Positions 63,301 through 64,000 of a stretch of 64,000 bases of DNA are shown here, piece after piece; position 1 is the stretch's first letter, and every line of letters begins with the position of its first letter. A model generated the notes under the pieces. It had not been told where the DNA came from. It searched no databases and worked only from the letters and a program-made list of their open reading frames with translations. The stretch covers positions 1,033,824 through 1,097,823 of the forward strand of contig NZ_KN196470.1 of assembly GCF_000761445.1 (NCBI RefSeq), read 5' to 3'. The translations under genes and the position numbers were made by a program. The DNA comes from Oleiagrimonas soli. Its GTDB lineage: Bacteria > Pseudomonadota > Gammaproteobacteria > Xanthomonadales > Rhodanobacteraceae.

Positions 63301-64000
63301 AGAGCCAGTCGCAGGCGAACGCTGGTGGCGAAGTCGGCGTCAGCATCGGTCAGACCACCGGCATTTACGCCACAGTCAACGGCGGCAAGGGCCGCACCCA
63401 CGGCAACGGCACGACGCACCTGGATACGCAGATTGGCGCCGATGACACGCTGAACCTGTTCGCCGGGAACGACGCCACCATCCAGGGCGCGCAGGCGACC
63501 GGCAACACGGTCCTGGCCGACATCGGTCACGATCTCCACATCGCCAGCGAGCAGGACACCAACGACTACGCCAGCAACAACTGGCAGGGTAGCGTGACCG
63601 TCGTCTACGGCTTCAGCGGCGGCGGAGCGGGCGTCAGTGGTTCAGCCAGCGCCGCGCAGACCGACTCGAAGTACAAGAGCGTCACCCAGACCAGCGGCAT
63701 CGCCGCGGGCGACGGCGGCTACGACATCAGCGTCGGGCATCACACTGATCTGACCGGCGGCGTCATCGCCAGCACGGCCGATCCGTCCAGGAACCTGTTC
63801 TCCACCGGCAGCCTGAGCTACTCGGACCTGCAGAACGAAGCTGACTACAGCGCCTGGAGCGCTAGCGTCGGCGGCGGCTACGGCACGGGCAATGCCAGCG
63901 GTATGACGGGGTTCCAGCCAAGTGGCAGCATCCCGCAGGGCAAGAGCTCAAGCAGCGTCACCCACGCCGGCATCGCGCAAGGCACCGTCGATATCCGCGA
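54360..64000 (+). CDS. Giant filamentous haemagglutinin/CdiA-like TpsA exoprotein, open at the window edge
   Basis: The frame runs from ATG 54360 (AGGAGA ribosome-binding site) without a stop to the last base, over 3,200 codons, so the C-terminus is missing. A long signal peptide (about 1-48, two parts, ending AAVQA) precedes the TPS domain. That domain has VSHNTYDQLDV, GLIFNNS, NPNGISCNGCGF (residues 156-167) and LTTGTPV. From about 350 to 1,760 there are very many 20-residue haemagglutinin repeats of the LxNxGxIxAxG kind. A conserved central block (about 2,130-2,260, YLIETDPRF, KRLGDGFYEQ, LTGRRFL) is followed by a second repeat field with AGRDLN and SQSQ motifs. It is an adhesin or the stalk of a contact-dependent toxin; the deciding end lies outside. 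Confidence 0.93.
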   Translation, partial: MKASTQMQSFSNPTTPSLQRARRRASRALGVAMLVWAIGWPAAVQAQVTPVAHDGKTAQVVQAPNGTPVVNIVAPNAKGVSHNTYDQLDVDSRGLIFNNSAQISNTKLAGYIYGNSQLGSSGSASIILNEVTSTKASQLNGYMEVAGPAAELIIANPNGISCNGCGFINTPRGVLTTGTPVFGGDGSLAAFRVVRGGIHIGGSGLDASGIDRVDLLARTIDLNAKLWAKRLNVVAGANRIAYGDLSTQRIDGEGDAPGVGIDVAALGGMYANVIHLVGTETGVGVNSEGEIAAQNGDFTLTNAGEIVLDGSTTATGTLQITTPQQVQSAGVLAAHVLAVQASALDLSGTVYSDSALSLRADGAIRNHGQIQSAGGSLSLHAGGDVSQDVGASMASGGAIELHAGSVRNVGAIEAGQTLSVTSAGAVANSGVLQADHGALGLTAASLDNRGQLLANGDIALQATDTLSSTGKVVSGGRAQLQAGGALVTDGTVQAAQSLMLQGLSLQSGGALYALGGDLDIDVTGDWSHLSAGDAYASGQVLATTASLSNAGHIEAGAGSALHVGGLFDNQGQIQTDQGALSVQAESIGNAGALSAQGSLALQTDRHLVNDGVIVGAQDVAVDAGTFDNLGQVQSGTQLHVQADTLHNQGVLHAKGDAWLGGTDLINDAQAKMLADGALTLADAGQIENAGTLQAGTDLTLTQAGTLDNASGALLYAGHDLDLHLTQALNNDGTLQAGRTQTIHAGSLTNAGTLTSLGSLSLTTQGDASSQGAIEAQQDAQLQVGGTLDNQGHLYAIDGDLALVVAGALQAGATSDLYAGGSAQVSADAIAQSGQLEARGKVALTVAQALNNDGTIQSDQGDLQLDAAALGNSGTLSAAQAVTLTIANTLQTGGVVVSGAGMQLNAATLQNQGQMQSGASLGLQVDTLDNQGSIKAGDALAVVANDVDNAQGAQLVAAGDLDMRGNGHAHSDGVIQSGGALSVQNAGDVYIGADGVIYAAQQAQVTVGGLLQHAGSIYGALGLVVDAGSLDNAGVLRSAGALRATVAGDASNTGTTYAGGTLDWTVGGLLDNAGVLAAQGDVDAQAARTQGNGTWAAGLASDGSLGANGQLTVTASQSLAAGGSLLAGGDLDFSGSSLDLSGAQARAGGDLTLVATSGDIVTRSARLQANGSADLTASGSWINGGSAVSDGGQMSADVLGLHVSGVDNRHGTLLQSGTGDLDLRFAGAFDNAYGTLATNAANLSVHAASIDNSQGQLQHAGTGLFTLTSDGALVNQAGTIAGNGALQLQANGSVDNRAGTIEAADAVQLQGDNLDNAGGSVVARQLDVSAGHDIDNSAGTLQAQQGATIQSATLENAGGFIKAVGTQSLTVTVDGLLNGGTGGFIGSNGSVTVHAGAWTNAGQVYAGDMLAAVVQGALNNASGALQAQGSVNLQVAGALGNHAGRIESGAAQSGASLSVHAVSLDNSGGRLANAGQGATTIAIQQNVDNRGGTLGGQGVVDLSAGQLDNRQSGRLVSASDLTFKLAGINNSGGTVYAAHDIDWTHAGAGLTNTSGQFGAAGTLALSIGNVSNAGGDLDAGQDLNLHLSALSGDGRVVAGRDLLLDLPGSYVNGQGNALKANRNLTLNVGGTFTNSQNAHLQAVGTLAVHAATIDNAAGAVIDSVDTTLVATQTLNNAGRVEGDSVNLTANYLLNTGTLIGGQITAHAQRLDNGADLGTATGNAAYQSALIAATDSIALYVSGTLLNRDATIFTTGDLTLAADAALGRSAAIINRSGDIEADGDIQVAAQQLTNERRVVNTTTHVLTSTEQASNTTTSSTTFDWTTDPIAVAWCAQYATMSTNGHALRCGPMGYYGDSGHKTLTETVQSVQRLVDASASSRLLAGRDIRIGGSVLNDASTIAAGRNLFINGANGAGGGGSVGGETVQNIAWAPSAQVRSETVYAVDGDYKGSRWYSNRESGQPPIQYRPTEVSTSTVALDPSGNNGWIQIAPGAGLSASMTAGQTVSIQAHTINNTVVNADGQPVHGAIGLGANTGGSTITGGASGSVGSVGGGSVGAGKVSLGQAAGASAGGGDVAVAAGRTGVSGSQASADQAGNGQVLPPQSILALGGSDAHLQLPQSGLYSIDRNPNSSYLIETDPRFADYSQFISSDYLLDHLGLSPADVGKRLGDGFYEQRQVLDQITELTGRRFLSGDTDALAQYRDLMDAGIQQASSFDLTVGVALTAEQMASLTEDMVWLVSEDVDGQQVLVPVVYLSAAHAKAMTQGGAQIAGTNVELNADGEIQNNGSIQASQNAVLHAGNLLNSGSIDAGGDLGITSAQNILNGGSIHAGGNVSLVAGNDIRSGLQAASVLGIANLSGLSMPVSATDLSASLPGAISAGGNLFVSAGRDLSLSSTAVSAGQDLQLSAARDLNVTAAHLSAGHDIGLLAGRDIDLGAMAHQGGDSHGMQMVTHLTHDVAQLQAGHDVTVIAGRDVNSQGAQVTAGGVAAVGAGRDLNLQAVTDTTIQGSGQEHGHHSSTQSRSDDTLRGTSLSGTQGVVLQAGRDANLTATSAYSEQGNVSVSATHDVHLNAGAEQHTTEQYSYSRHNGVLSSSSTTTHDATQDSVAVGTSLSGVNVSVTAGHDLTTQGAQIGADQAVVLGAGHNVELGAATDTHDEQHERTTTKRGGGMGVLTGTSKGDLFTRRSSSQSDSSADRTAYGTAVSGDSVSVVAGNDIDTQGAQVAATHDVVMAAGHDLNIGTATSTHSESHSFKNRTTGAQRSGLHGMFGISKGTQKASETDVTPTGSLIGSSDGSVTLTAGHDVHITGSDVLSQTGTAIVGQNVTIDAAVGSVDTHQSQSQHTGGIMAGLSGGVVGQAESAYASGKAAGHTDNKRLKALYAVQAGYAAHDAYKGGSQSAKQGSATGTGTSLRIGIGASTVNSHADSHDDVAYGSHIQSQGDVTIAATNGDLNVIGSQVHGQNVSLSASHDLNLLSQAEQHTQSQSQANAGGEVGVSIGQTTGIYATVNGGKGRTHGNGTTHLDTQIGADDTLNLFAGNDATIQGAQATGNTVLADIGHDLHIASEQDTNDYASNNWQGSVTVVYGFSGGGAGVSGSASAAQTDSKYKSVTQTSGIAAGDGGYDISVGHHTDLTGGVIASTADPSRNLFSTGSLSYSDLQNEADYSAWSASVGGGYGTGNASGMTGFQPSGSIPQGKSSSSVTHAGIAQGTVDIR

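Noticed and set aside
61950..63539. Minus-strand frame of 529 codons inside the haemagglutinin gene
   Set aside because: Repeat-driven antisense frame; the plus-strand TpsA frame is continuous here and carries recognisable haemagglutinin repeats.

Overview
The window is about 64 kb of high-GC bacterial chromosome, densely coded on both strands. Several things point to a gammaproteobacterium of the Xanthomonadales, most likely the Rhodanobacteraceae (Dyella/Luteibacter/Rhodanobacter-like). These are the order thrS-infC-rpmI-rplT-pheS-pheT-ihfA-merR-tRNA-Pro, the block queA-tgt-yajC-secD-secF, a XanB-type bifunctional ManC, and a hybrid kinase/HD-GYP pair. The family assignment comes from gene order and protein resemblance only; no search was run.

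Layout. 1-1.84 kb: the end of a glycine-betaine-type ABC binding protein and an outer-membrane porin. 1.85-10.3 kb: the translation operon, with a possible Thr attenuator before thrS, infC starting at ATC, an L20 protein carrying an extra helix-hairpin-helix domain, and tRNA-Pro(GGG). 10.3-14.7 kb (-): a sensory hybrid kinase and an HD-GYP response regulator. 15.1-18.2 kb: serA with a cupin gene, divergent from a D-2-hydroxyglutarate dehydrogenase-like gene. 18.2-19.4 kb: a lower-GC patch that looks like an integron-type gene cassette. 19.4-26.5 kb: proline iminopeptidase, a minisatellite, a His-rich secreted peptide, an ExeM/NucH-type secreted nuclease, upp and a class-III aminotransferase. 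26.7-30.3 kb: an ABC-2 exporter with its own NarL-type two-component system. 30.4-37.1 kb: heptamer repeats, queA, an 850-bp repeat-rich gap, tgt, yajC, secD and secF. 37.2-38.1 kb: a 2OG-Fe(II) oxygenase.

38.2-47.7 kb is the most interesting region. A divergent DUF2334 polysaccharide-deacetylase-like gene faces the overlapping genes wecB-nfrB-nfrA-ybcH-like. This looks like a self-contained version of the E. coli Nfr exopolysaccharide system (the phage N4 receptor glycan). It has its own UDP-ManNAc-forming epimerase and an NfrB whose C-terminus carries four c-di-GMP-binding-type (MshEN) motifs. 47.7-52.3 kb: amgK-murU (cell-wall sugar recycling), a TviB/WbpO-type nucleotide-sugar dehydrogenase and manC. 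52.5-64 kb: a two-partner secretion pair, TpsB followed by a giant TpsA/filamentous haemagglutinin that stays open to the right edge of the window (over 3,200 codons).

The last 26 kb is therefore mostly a cell-surface region: sugar nucleotide supply, a c-di-GMP-responsive glycan synthase with its outer-membrane port, and a large secreted adhesin or contact-dependent toxin carrier.
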